Under the pieces are notes generated by a model. It searched no databases. It worked only from the letters and a program-made list of their open reading frames with translations, and was not told the DNA's origin. 20,337 nucleotides of DNA. Source: Candidatus Treponema faecavium. GTDB lineage: Bacteria; Spirochaetota; Spirochaetia; Treponematales; Treponemataceae. The stretch is taken from positions 1 through 20,337 of the forward strand of contig DXHG01000211.1 in NCBI GenBank assembly GCA_019113455.1. The letters are read 5' to 3'. Position 1 is the first letter of the stretch, and every line of letters starts with the position of its first letter. Made by a program: the position numbers and the translations under genes. Positions 1-7,089 of the stretch are shown one piece after another.

Positions 1-1
1 A

Positions 2-1258
2 CTTTATACCAGACTGCATATTATTGCCGCGGGAGTCGGCGGCGCGCTTTTGGCAGGCGCTCTTGTCTGCGGCGCGTACATAGTGTTTTTTAAGGATGCT
101 CAAGGAGAGCCGCGCGAACAGGCGGCGATGTCAGCCGCCCCTCCGGAGCCGAGCGATGCGCCGCGTTCGCCGGCGTTTACGGACAGCAGGCTCTTTTCGT
201 TTAAGACGTCTCCGGCGCAGCTCGTTTCGTATCCTGCCGATTTTACGGCAGCCTATACGCAGGACGAACTGCAGAACATCACCGTGTACGAAAAATGCAA
301 CGAGGCTGTTGTCAACATCAACACGCAGGGCATCAATATTAACCGCTTTCTGCAGCCGGTTCCGTATGAAGGTTCAGGCTCGGGCTCCGTTATCGATGTG
401 CGCGGCTATATCGTAACAAACACGCACGTGATAGACAACGCCTATAAGATTTACGTATCGTTTGCCGACGGTTCCCAGTATGAAGGGGAAGTCATCGGCT
501 CCGACACGGAAAGCGACATCGCCGTCATCAAGATAGATCCGCCTGAAGGAACGATTCTCAAGACGATTTCGTTCGGGGACGCCTCGCAGCTCAAAGTAGG
601 ACAGAAGGTTATCGCGATAGGCAACCCGTTCGGCCAGGAGCGCACGCTCACGACCGGCGTTGTCTCAGGCCTCGGCCGGCCGATACAGACGTCTGAAGAC
701 ACGATTATACGCAACATGATACAAACAGACGCGGCAATCAATCCGGGCAATTCAGGCGGACCGCTGCTTGACACACAGGGCCGCATGATCGGCATCAACA
801 CGCTCATCATGTCGGACAGCGGCTCTTCTGCAGGCATCGGCTTCTCGGTTCCGGCAACTACCGCGGTGCGCGTCGTGTCGGACCTTATCCAGTACGGCAA
901 AGTGCGCCGCGGCATTATCGACGCGCGCTTTATTCAGCTTGACCAGAGCATTGCCCGCTCGATCGGGCTTGATATTTCAGAAGGACTGCTCGTGTCAGAA
1001 ACGGGAGAAGACAGCCCCGCCGAACGCGCCGGCCTCCGCGGCGGCACGCGCCCCGCGCGCTACGGCCTCGGCAGAAACGCGCCCGTCGTGTATCTGGGCG
1101 GCGACATCATCGTCGCAATGGACGGCGTGCAGATCGCAACGTTTGCCGAATACCTCTCCGTGCTTGAAAGCAAACGCCCGGGAGATACGGTGCGCGTGTC
1201 CGTATACCGCGACGGCGGCATCACAGAGCTTGACATCGTGCTTGGGGAAAGCACATGA
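2..1258 (+). CDS. htrA: HtrA/DegP-family periplasmic serine protease, 5' partial
   Basis: Trypsin-fold protease of the HtrA/Deg family that degrades or senses misfolded envelope proteins. The reading frame is open to the left edge. Upstream of the TTG at 50 it encodes LYTRLHIIAAGVGGALLAG, so that TTG sits inside a membrane-anchor or signal segment and the true start is outside the window. Numbered from the codon at 50, the catalytic triad is H126 (TNTHV), D156 (SDIAVIK) and S235 in GNSGGPL, all present. A low-complexity linker (about residues 20-45) precedes the protease domain. A single PDZ domain follows, about 286-400, with the GD-I-AMDG loop typical of these proteases. One PDZ plus an N-terminal anchor is closer to DegS/HtrA-like members than to two-PDZ DegP. 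The stop overlaps the uvrB start by ATGA, suggesting translational coupling. Family assignment is secure; the exact subtype is inference. Confidence 0.93.
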   Translation, partial: LYTRLHIIAAGVGGALLAGALVCGAYIVFFKDAQGEPREQAAMSAAPPEPSDAPRSPAFTDSRLFSFKTSPAQLVSYPADFTAAYTQDELQNITVYEKCNEAVVNINTQGININRFLQPVPYEGSGSGSVIDVRGYIVTNTHVIDNAYKIYVSFADGSQYEGEVIGSDTESDIAVIKIDPPEGTILKTISFGDASQLKVGQKVIAIGNPFGQERTLTTGVVSGLGRPIQTSEDTIIRNMIQTDAAINPGNSGGPLLDTQGRMIGINTLIMSDSGSSAGIGFSVPATTAVRVVSDLIQYGKVRRGIIDARFIQLDQSIARSIGLDISEGLLVSETGEDSPAERAGLRGGTRPARYGLGRNAPVVYLGGDIIVAMDGVQIATFAEYLSVLESKRPGDTVRVSVYRDGGITELDIVLGEST

Positions 1259-3252
1259 GACCGTTTAAGGTTGAATCTGCGTACGAGCCGTCAGGCGATC
1301 AGCCTGAGGCAATAGAACGGCTTGCCGCCGGTATCCTGCGCGGCGACCGGTTTCAGACGCTCAAAGGCGTTACCGGCTCGGGCAAGACATTCACCATGGC
1401 GAAAATCATCGAACAAGTGCAGCGTCCGACGCTCGTTATCAGCCACAATAAGACGCTTTCCGCACAGCTGTACCGCGAGTTTAAAAGTTTTTTTCCGCAC
1501 AACGCTGTCGAATACTTTGTTTCGTACTACGATTATTACCAGCCGGAAGCCTATGTTCCCGCACGCGACTTATATATCGAAAAAGACGCGGCGATAAACG
1601 AAGAAATAGACCGTATGCGTCTTGCGGCAACATACGCGCTCATGGAGCGGCGCGACGTTATCGTTGTCGCCACCGTATCGTGCATTTACGGCTTGGGTAT
1701 GCCTGAACTGTACAAGGAAATGCGCGTGCACATAGAGAAAGGCCAGCAGTTCGACATACCGGCGTTCAGCAGGCAGCTTATCAATTTGCAGTACGAACGA
1801 AACGACGCCGTGCTTGAACGCGGCCGCTTCCGCGTGCGCGGCGACATTATCGAGGTGTTTCCCGCATACATGGAAACTGACGAGGCGTACCGCATAGAGC
1901 TTGACTGGGATCAGGTGGCGCGCGTGTATCGCTTTCATGTGATTTCCGGCAAGATTATCGAAGAACTTGACGAGACAACCCTGTATCCGGCAAAACACTT
2001 TGTCGTGCCGCCTGATATGCTCAAAGCCGCCGCAGACCGCATCCGCGCAGAACTTGAGGAGCGCCTTGCCGAGCTGCAATTGCAGGGCAAGCTGCTTGAG
2101 TACGAGCGGCTTAAAACGCGCACGACATACGACATGGAGATGCTGGAAGAAATGGGCTACTGTTCTGGCATAGAAAACTATTCCGCGCCGATAGCAAACC
2201 GCAAGCCGGGCGAGCCGCCGGACACGCTGCTGCATTATTTTCCCCGCGACTTTCTGTGTCTCATAGACGAGGCGCACGTTACGGTTCCGCAGATCGGCGG
2301 CATGTACGAGGGAGACCGCTCGCGCAAGCAGAACCTCGTCGATTTTGGCTTCCGCCTGCCAAGCGCGCTCGATAACCGCCCGCTCAAGTTCGCAGAGTTT
2401 TCAGAACTCCTCAATCAGGTGATTTACGTAACGGCGACACCGCGCGCACAGGAGCTCGCGCAGAGCACGCAGGTCGTAGAGCAGCTTATCCGCCCCACCG
2501 GCCTGCTTGATCCGGAAGTAGACGTGCGCCCGAGCGATGGGCAGATGGACGACATCTACCGCGAAGTGCGCGAGCGCGTAGACCGCCGCGAACGCAGCCT
2601 CGTGCTCACGCTCACAAAGAAGATGGCCGAAGACCTCACTGACTATTTAACCGGGCTGGGGCTTCGCGTAAAATACATCCATTCCGAAGTGGAAACAATT
2701 GAGCGCGTTGAAATACTCAAAGGACTGCGCGCCGGGGAGTTTGACGTGCTCATCGGCATCAACCTGCTGCGCGAAGGCATAGACCTGCCGGAGGTGTCGT
2801 TTATTGCGATTCTCGACGCAGATAAAATAGGATTCCTGCGTTCGGCAACAAGCCTTATTCAGATAATCGGGCGCGCCGCGCGCAACAGCAGCGGCAAGGT
2901 GGTCATGTACGCCGACCGCATGAGCCCTGCAATGCAGGAAGCACTTGAAGAAACGCGCCGCCGCCGTTCGATACAGCAGGAATACAACGAAGCTCACGGC
3001 ATTACGCCCAAAACCGTATCGAAAGCGATTGAAGACATTCTTGTGCGCCAGGCGGAAGAAAAGAAAGAAAACGTGCGCATAGAAACCGGCGCGCTGCGCC
3101 AGGGCGTCAATCTGTTTGTGCCTGCCCAGCGCCGAAAGCTTTTAAAGGCGCTTGAAAAGGAAATGATTGCTCACGCAGACGCACTTGAGTTTGAAGAAGC
3201 CGCCGCGCTGCGTGATGAAATAGAAGACATTAAGCGTCAGTTCGGCGCGTAG
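1255..3252 (+). CDS. uvrB: Excinuclease ABC subunit B (UvrB)
   Basis: DNA damage-verification helicase of nucleotide excision repair. It is loaded by UvrA and then recruits UvrC for incision. At 665 residues it is full length for the family. Visible parts in order are: Walker A GVTGSGKT at 38-45; the aromatic beta-hairpin region YYDYYQPEAYVP around 91-102, which threads behind one DNA strand; GYCSGIENYS at 301-310; Walker B/DEAH at 338-341 followed by VTVPQ; helicase motif VTATPR at about 392; the C-terminal helicase motif QIIGRAARN; and a C-terminal UVR domain (LEKEMIAHADALEFEEAAALRDEI) that contacts UvrC. The ATG lies inside the preceding protease stop (ATGA), so translation is probably coupled. 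Its last 23 bases overlap the end of the opposite-strand cation transporter gene. No key residue appears lost. Confidence 0.98.
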   Translation: MRPFKVESAYEPSGDQPEAIERLAAGILRGDRFQTLKGVTGSGKTFTMAKIIEQVQRPTLVISHNKTLSAQLYREFKSFFPHNAVEYFVSYYDYYQPEAYVPARDLYIEKDAAINEEIDRMRLAATYALMERRDVIVVATVSCIYGLGMPELYKEMRVHIEKGQQFDIPAFSRQLINLQYERNDAVLERGRFRVRGDIIEVFPAYMETDEAYRIELDWDQVARVYRFHVISGKIIEELDETTLYPAKHFVVPPDMLKAAADRIRAELEERLAELQLQGKLLEYERLKTRTTYDMEMLEEMGYCSGIENYSAPIANRKPGEPPDTLLHYFPRDFLCLIDEAHVTVPQIGGMYEGDRSRKQNLVDFGFRLPSALDNRPLKFAEFSELLNQVIYVTATPRAQELAQSTQVVEQLIRPTGLLDPEVDVRPSDGQMDDIYREVRERVDRRERSLVLTLTKKMAEDLTDYLTGLGLRVKYIHSEVETIERVEILKGLRAGEFDVLIGINLLREGIDLPEVSFIAILDADKIGFLRSATSLIQIIGRAARNSSGKVVMYADRMSPAMQEALEETRRRRSIQQEYNEAHGITPKTVSKAIEDILVRQAEEKKENVRIETGALRQGVNLFVPAQRRKLLKALEKEMIAHADALEFEEAAALRDEIEDIKRQFGA

Positions 3253-4198
3253 CCTCCCGCTCCACATCAGCCTCCGAGAGACCATACTGCTCTTCCGGAT
3301 GGTGTGATGCGTGTCCGGCGGGCTCTATGTGCACCATGATGTCGTACACGTCGGGGATCGCGCACTTTACCGCCGCGGCGGTTCGTTCGGCTATTTCGTG
3401 CGCCTGATGCACCGTCATGTTTGCATCAACTTCTATATCAACATCTATGTCCCAGTGATTGGCAATCTTTCTGATGCGCGCGCGGTGCGGATGCGATACG
3501 CCGGGCACCGAGCGTATCGCAGCAAACAGCGTGCGGTAAAGCTCATTGTCCGTGTTGCCGTCCATAAGCTCCGTGTTCATCTGGCCAAACAGACTCACCG
3601 CGTTTTTTATAATCCACAGGCTCACCGCCAAAGCAATGACGGGGTCAAGCTCAGGCCTGCCGAACAGCTTTGCCGCAGCAATTCCTGCGAGCACGCCCGC
3701 CGACATGATAATGTCGTTTTTCATGTTCTGCGCGTTCGCAAGAATCATCGGGCTCTGCGCTTTTTTACCGAGATACCGCTGCACGGCGGCGAGTGCGCAT
3801 TTGCCCGCGATGGAGACCGCCGCAGCGATAATCACAAGCGGCGATGTGTACTCTGTGTACGAGCCGGTTGCGAGCGCCTGAGCGGACTGGAGCAGCAACT
3901 GCGCGCCCGCAAAAAAGATGATGAACGACAAAATCATCGTTGCCGTCGTTTCCGCACGCCCGTGCCCCCATGGGTGCTCCTTGTCTGACGGGCGCGCGAT
4001 GATGCGGCTCACAGCGACAGCCATGAGCGCAATGCAGACATCTGTCGCCGAGTCTATGCCGTCGCCGAGCACGGCAAGACTGTGCGCAGCGAATCCAATA
4101 GAGAGTTTTACTGCAGCGAGCAGCAGATTGCCTGCAAGCGCGATCAGGCCTGCTGCAGCGATGAGCCTGCTCCGTGTGTCAGTATGCGGCGTGTCCAT
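3230..4198 (-). CDS. Cation diffusion facilitator (CDF) metal exporter
   Basis: Inner-membrane proton-coupled divalent metal exporter of the cation diffusion facilitator family, 322 residues from the ATG at 4198. Several hydrophobic segments (about 12-35, 40-64, 85-108, 118-140 and 160-195) fit the six-helix fold. A soluble C-terminal ferredoxin-like domain (about 220-310) carries HWDIDVDIEVD and ends IMVHIEP. The helix-2 metal motif is D49-SAT-D53 after LAVLGDG. The HPWGHGRAE loop at 75-83 is typical. The helix-5 motif is N158-MKN-D162, where zinc exporters normally have His-xxx-Asp. That Asn suggests a metal other than zinc, with manganese possible (inference). The ATG at 4198 was chosen over in-frame TTG 4240 and ATG 4228 because a strong -10/-35 lies across those codons. 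It diverges from the SDR gene, and its 3' end overlaps uvrB by 23 bases. Confidence 0.93.
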   Translation of the reverse strand: MDTPHTDTRSRLIAAAGLIALAGNLLLAAVKLSIGFAAHSLAVLGDGIDSATDVCIALMAVAVSRIIARPSDKEHPWGHGRAETTATMILSFIIFFAGAQLLLQSAQALATGSYTEYTSPLVIIAAAVSIAGKCALAAVQRYLGKKAQSPMILANAQNMKNDIIMSAGVLAGIAAAKLFGRPELDPVIALAVSLWIIKNAVSLFGQMNTELMDGNTDNELYRTLFAAIRSVPGVSHPHRARIRKIANHWDIDVDIEVDANMTVHQAHEIAERTAAAVKCAIPDVYDIMVHIEPAGHASHHPEEQYGLSEADVEREATRRTDA

Positions 4199-4205
4199 TT
4201 GATCT

Positions 4206-4234
4206 ATTGTATGTATACGGGCGGTCATGCGCAA
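4206..4234 (-). promoter_or_regulatory. Sigma70-type promoter of the CDF gene
   Basis: Read on the minus strand, TTGCGC (4234-4229), a 17-bp spacer and TACAAT (4211-4206) are followed by only 7 bases before the ATG at 4198. The predicted transcription start is therefore at or one base before the start codon. There is no Shine-Dalgarno sequence in the preceding AGATCAA. This supports the 4198 start and a leaderless or near-leaderless mRNA. Confidence 0.6.
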
Positions 4235-4248
4235 GGACAAACACTTTC

Positions 4249-4277
4249 TTGACGCGCGGCAAAACAGGATTTACACT
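4249..4277 (+). promoter_or_regulatory. Sigma70-type promoter of the SDR gene
   Basis: TTGACG (4249-4254), a 17-bp spacer and TACACT (4272-4277) are followed by exactly six bases (AAAGCT) before the ATG at 4284. The predicted +1 is the A of the start codon. No Shine-Dalgarno sequence precedes this ATG. The longer in-frame reading from 4227 would begin upstream of the promoter and is rejected on that basis. Confidence 0.62.
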
Positions 4278-4283
4278 AAAGCT

Positions 4284-5279
4284 ATGTTACGACTTTTATT
4301 TATCGGCGGCACGGGCAATATCAGCGCCAGCGTAAGCCGCCTGTGTATTCAGAAAGGATTTGAGCTCACGCTCATCAACCGCGGCAAGAGCGGTTCGATT
4401 GCGGGCGCGGAGTCTATCGTGTGTGACATAAACGACCGCGCCGCCGTAGAACAGGCGGTGGCAGGCAGGCACTTTGACGCGGTTGTCAACTGGGTCGCGT
4501 TCACGCCGGCAGAGATAGAGCGCGATATCGAACTCTTCCGCGGCAGGACGGGGCAGTATGTCTTTATCAGCAGTGCGTCGGTATATCAGAAACCGCCGGC
4601 AAACTGCATTGTCACCGAGTCGACGCCGCTTGTGAACCCGTACTGGGAGTACGCGCGCGACAAGATTCAGTGCGAACAGCGGCTCATGCGCGCATTTACT
4701 GAGGAGCAGTTCCCCGTAACGATTGTGCGCCCGTCACACACGTACGACACGGTGATTCCGCTTGCCATCGGCGGCTGGCGCGAATATACCGCCGTGCAGC
4801 GGATCAAAAAAGGACAGCCGGTTATCAGCCACGGAGACGGAACATCGCTGTGGGTGCTCACCCATTCGCGCGATTTCGCTAAGGGATTCACGGGGCTCCT
4901 TGGCAATCCACGCGCACTCGGCAACGCGTTCCATATCACCTCCGACGAGGTGCTCACGTGGGATCAGATATACACCGCGATTGGAGACGCCGTAGGGCGC
5001 ACGCCCAATATCGTGCACGTGCCGACCGATGTGCTTATTCACGAGGATGAGTATCTTGAAGGCACGCTGCTTGGCGACAAAACATGGAGCGTGATATTTG
5101 ACAACACCAAGATAAAGCGGCTGGTTCCCTCGTTCGTGTGCGAGATTCCGTTCAATGTCGGCATCAGGGAAACGCTCGCGTGGTTTGAGGCGCGGCCTGA
5201 ACGCATGGTTATTTCGGAACGCACGAACAGCCTTATACAACGCATCTGCAGCCGCATGGAGCGCCTGCACGTCGACTAG
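4284..5279 (+). CDS. NAD(P)-dependent epimerase/dehydratase-like SDR enzyme
   Basis: Extended short-chain dehydrogenase/reductase of the UDP-glucose 4-epimerase-like group, 331 residues, cytoplasmic. Numbered from the ATG at 4284, a Rossmann dinucleotide motif GGTGNIS lies at 8-14 right after the first beta strand (MLRLLFI). There is an acidic turn, CDIND, at about 47-51. The strand VFISSASVYQ at 93-102 ends in the catalytic Ser region, and the catalytic pair is Y123-xxx-K127 (YARDK). The C-terminal half, with ITSDEVLTWDQIY, resembles the substrate-binding part of nucleotide-sugar epimerases. The exact substrate cannot be read from sequence. It is followed after 61 bases by the sensor kinase on the same strand, so it may be part of the carbohydrate module. 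Its GC-rich codon use, however, matches the left flank rather than the module. Confidence 0.85.
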   Translation: MLRLLFIGGTGNISASVSRLCIQKGFELTLINRGKSGSIAGAESIVCDINDRAAVEQAVAGRHFDAVVNWVAFTPAEIERDIELFRGRTGQYVFISSASVYQKPPANCIVTESTPLVNPYWEYARDKIQCEQRLMRAFTEEQFPVTIVRPSHTYDTVIPLAIGGWREYTAVQRIKKGQPVISHGDGTSLWVLTHSRDFAKGFTGLLGNPRALGNAFHITSDEVLTWDQIYTAIGDAVGRTPNIVHVPTDVLIHEDEYLEGTLLGDKTWSVIFDNTKIKRLVPSFVCEIPFNVGIRETLAWFEARPERMVISERTNSLIQRICSRMERLHVD

Positions 5280-5280
5280 G

Positions 5281-5299
5281 GCGCAAGCGCGCTTGGCGC
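5281..5299 (+). repeat. Imperfect inverted repeat between SDR and kinase genes
   Basis: A perfect 12-bp palindrome, CAAGCGCGCTTG (5284-5295), is flanked by GCG on the left and GGCGC on the right. As RNA it can fold into a 7-bp stem with one bulged G and a CGCG loop. It starts two bases after the SDR stop codon. It could be a weak hairpin terminator lacking a U-tract, or an operator. No function is assigned. Confidence 0.4.
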
Positions 5300-5340
5300 A
5301 AACGCAGGCGCTGCAAGATTATCGCGGGCGTAAACGTCTG

Positions 5341-7089
5341 ATGCACAAAAAATATACTCGCAATATTCCTCACACAATCTTCAGATATTTCGTTATTCTG
5401 CTGATATGCTGCATCATGGCGGTGGCCGTCGTGCTTTACAGCGTAGCTTCGCAGATTCTTGCACAGACAACACGGCAGACATTTCTGGATGCAGTCACAT
5501 ATGTACACAACAGCATAAACGAGCAGTTCAGCATGATACACCGTATGCTGAATTTCTTCTTTGTCTCACCTGAAGTAAAGCAGATGCTGCTGTCCGAATC
5601 ATTCAGCGACTACGCCTTTCTGAAATCGGCGGAAGGTATAGAGCAGCTTATTCAGAATAATTTTCTCAGTGAGAATTTTCAATATATTACCGAAATTCAG
5701 CTGTTTGCCGGAGAAAAATCTATTTATACGTTTTATCAAAGTTCTGCCGCGCTGCTGTACAGCAGCGCGCTTGTCAGCTCCGAAGAATTTCGGTCGCTGC
5801 CTGCGCAGAACGGCAAACCTGTCTTTATCACCGATACGGAGCGTTTTTTAACGCAGCCGCCGGTGCATGACAGTCAGCCGCCGGTAATTATTCTGCGCAC
5901 AATCAAGGACGCAGCGTATATGGCTGATATTGGCAGCGCTGCCGTCTGCCTTGATCCTGAAATATTCGAGAAGTATTTGATGCCCGCACAGCAGAGCGAA
6001 CACATAAAGATGTATATAGCGGACGGCAGCGGCGTCTGCGTTGCAGGGACTCCGTTCCAGATATACGGCGATATAGGCAGCGTGCAGCAGAAAACGGTAC
6101 GTTTTGATCAAAAAGGCGCTTTTATCGCTGCTGTTCCACTGCCTGCCTCAGGCTGGATATTGTTTGCACAGCTTTCGTCTCCTTTTTGGCAGACCGCCGG
6201 AACGTCTCTGCTCGCGCTCGGCTGCATTGTGATTGTATCGAGCGTTATTATTGCGTTTCTGCTGTGGCGCAGGCTGTCGGGAATGGTGCTTGAGCCGGTT
6301 GGCATGGTGTCCGAAGCGCTTACGCAGCTTGTAGGCGGTACGTTTATTCCTGTCAGACAGCCTGACAAACGCACCGATCCGAGCGCACGCGAACTTATTT
6401 CTAATTTTAACTACATGGTCGAACGGCTCCAGCAGCTTATCGATACCAATATCATACAGACGGTCGCCGCAAAAGAAGCGGAATACAAAGCGCTGCAGGC
6501 GCAGATAAATCCGCACTTTTTATACAATACGCTTAATTCGATACGCTGGATGGCGATTATCAGCAAGGCGGATAATATAAAACTGATGACGGAGGTACTG
6601 GTGCGGCTGCTGCGGAACACACTGAAAAAAGCGGACGAATTCAGCACGATTGCAGAAGAACTGGCAAACGTACGCGATTATATTTTTATTGAACAGATCG
6701 CATATCATTTTAAATTTACTGTCGATTATGATATTCCTGATCAGTGCCTTTCGTCCTCTTGCATTAAATTCCTGCTGCAGCCGATTGTGGAAAATGCCAT
6801 TCTGCACGGGCTGGGAGAAAAAGAGGGCTCTGGCTGTTTGAAAATTTCGGCGCAGCTGCTTGAGCAGGATGCGGTTCCGGTGATACAAATTAGTATATTT
6901 GATGACGGCGCGGGTATTGATTCGGAAATACTGAACAACAAGCAGTTTTCCGGTATCGGCATTCATAATGTTGAAGAACGCATAAAACAGGTATACGGAA
7001 GCCGATACGGGCTGTCCATTCAAAGTACAAAGGGTGAATATACGGAAGTGATTATAACTATTCCACAGCAGAGAGGCGCCCATGAATAA
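5341..7089 (+). CDS. YesM-type sensor histidine kinase
   Basis: Membrane sensor kinase of the LytS/YesM group (His_kinase plus HATPase_c), 582 residues from the ATG at 5341. Transmembrane segment 1 is at about 16-37 (YFVILLICCIMAVAVVLYSV). A long extracytoplasmic sensor region runs from about 40 to 285. Transmembrane segment 2 is at about 288-309, followed by a HAMP-like linker. The phosphoacceptor is H392 in QINPHFLYN. The N-box Asn is N485 (PIVENAILHG), the ATP lid has DDGAGI at 521-526, and GIGIHNVEERI starts at about 538. The frame stays open upstream to 5155 inside the SDR gene, but that extension (many R/A/Q codons) reads as an overlap shadow. TTG 5293 is an alternative start. No good Shine-Dalgarno precedes 5341. 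It overlaps the regulator gene by 8 bases, a typical co-translated two-component pair, and probably responds to the sugar taken up by the next genes. Confidence 0.93.
   Translation: MHKKYTRNIPHTIFRYFVILLICCIMAVAVVLYSVASQILAQTTRQTFLDAVTYVHNSINEQFSMIHRMLNFFFVSPEVKQMLLSESFSDYAFLKSAEGIEQLIQNNFLSENFQYITEIQLFAGEKSIYTFYQSSAALLYSSALVSSEEFRSLPAQNGKPVFITDTERFLTQPPVHDSQPPVIILRTIKDAAYMADIGSAAVCLDPEIFEKYLMPAQQSEHIKMYIADGSGVCVAGTPFQIYGDIGSVQQKTVRFDQKGAFIAAVPLPASGWILFAQLSSPFWQTAGTSLLALGCIVIVSSVIIAFLLWRRLSGMVLEPVGMVSEALTQLVGGTFIPVRQPDKRTDPSARELISNFNYMVERLQQLIDTNIIQTVAAKEAEYKALQAQINPHFLYNTLNSIRWMAIISKADNIKLMTEVLVRLLRNTLKKADEFSTIAEELANVRDYIFIEQIAYHFKFTVDYDIPDQCLSSSCIKFLLQPIVENAILHGLGEKEGSGCLKISAQLLEQDAVPVIQISIFDDGAGIDSEILNNKQFSGIGIHNVEERIKQVYGSRYGLSIQSTKGEYTEVIITIPQQRGAHE

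Noticed and set aside
3230..3252. Tail-to-tail overlap of uvrB and the CDF gene as a frameshift or truncation
   Set aside because: Both proteins end normally for their families. Short convergent overlaps are common.
4227..4283. Earlier start for the SDR protein
   Set aside because: The extra residues come before the Rossmann strand and cross the -35/-10 hexamers. The ATG at 4284 begins the first beta strand.
5155..5340. Upstream extension of the kinase frame into the SDR gene
   Set aside because: It overlaps a well-supported coding region, is rich in Arg/Ala/Gln as an out-of-frame shadow would be, and precedes a normal membrane-anchor N-terminus at 5341.
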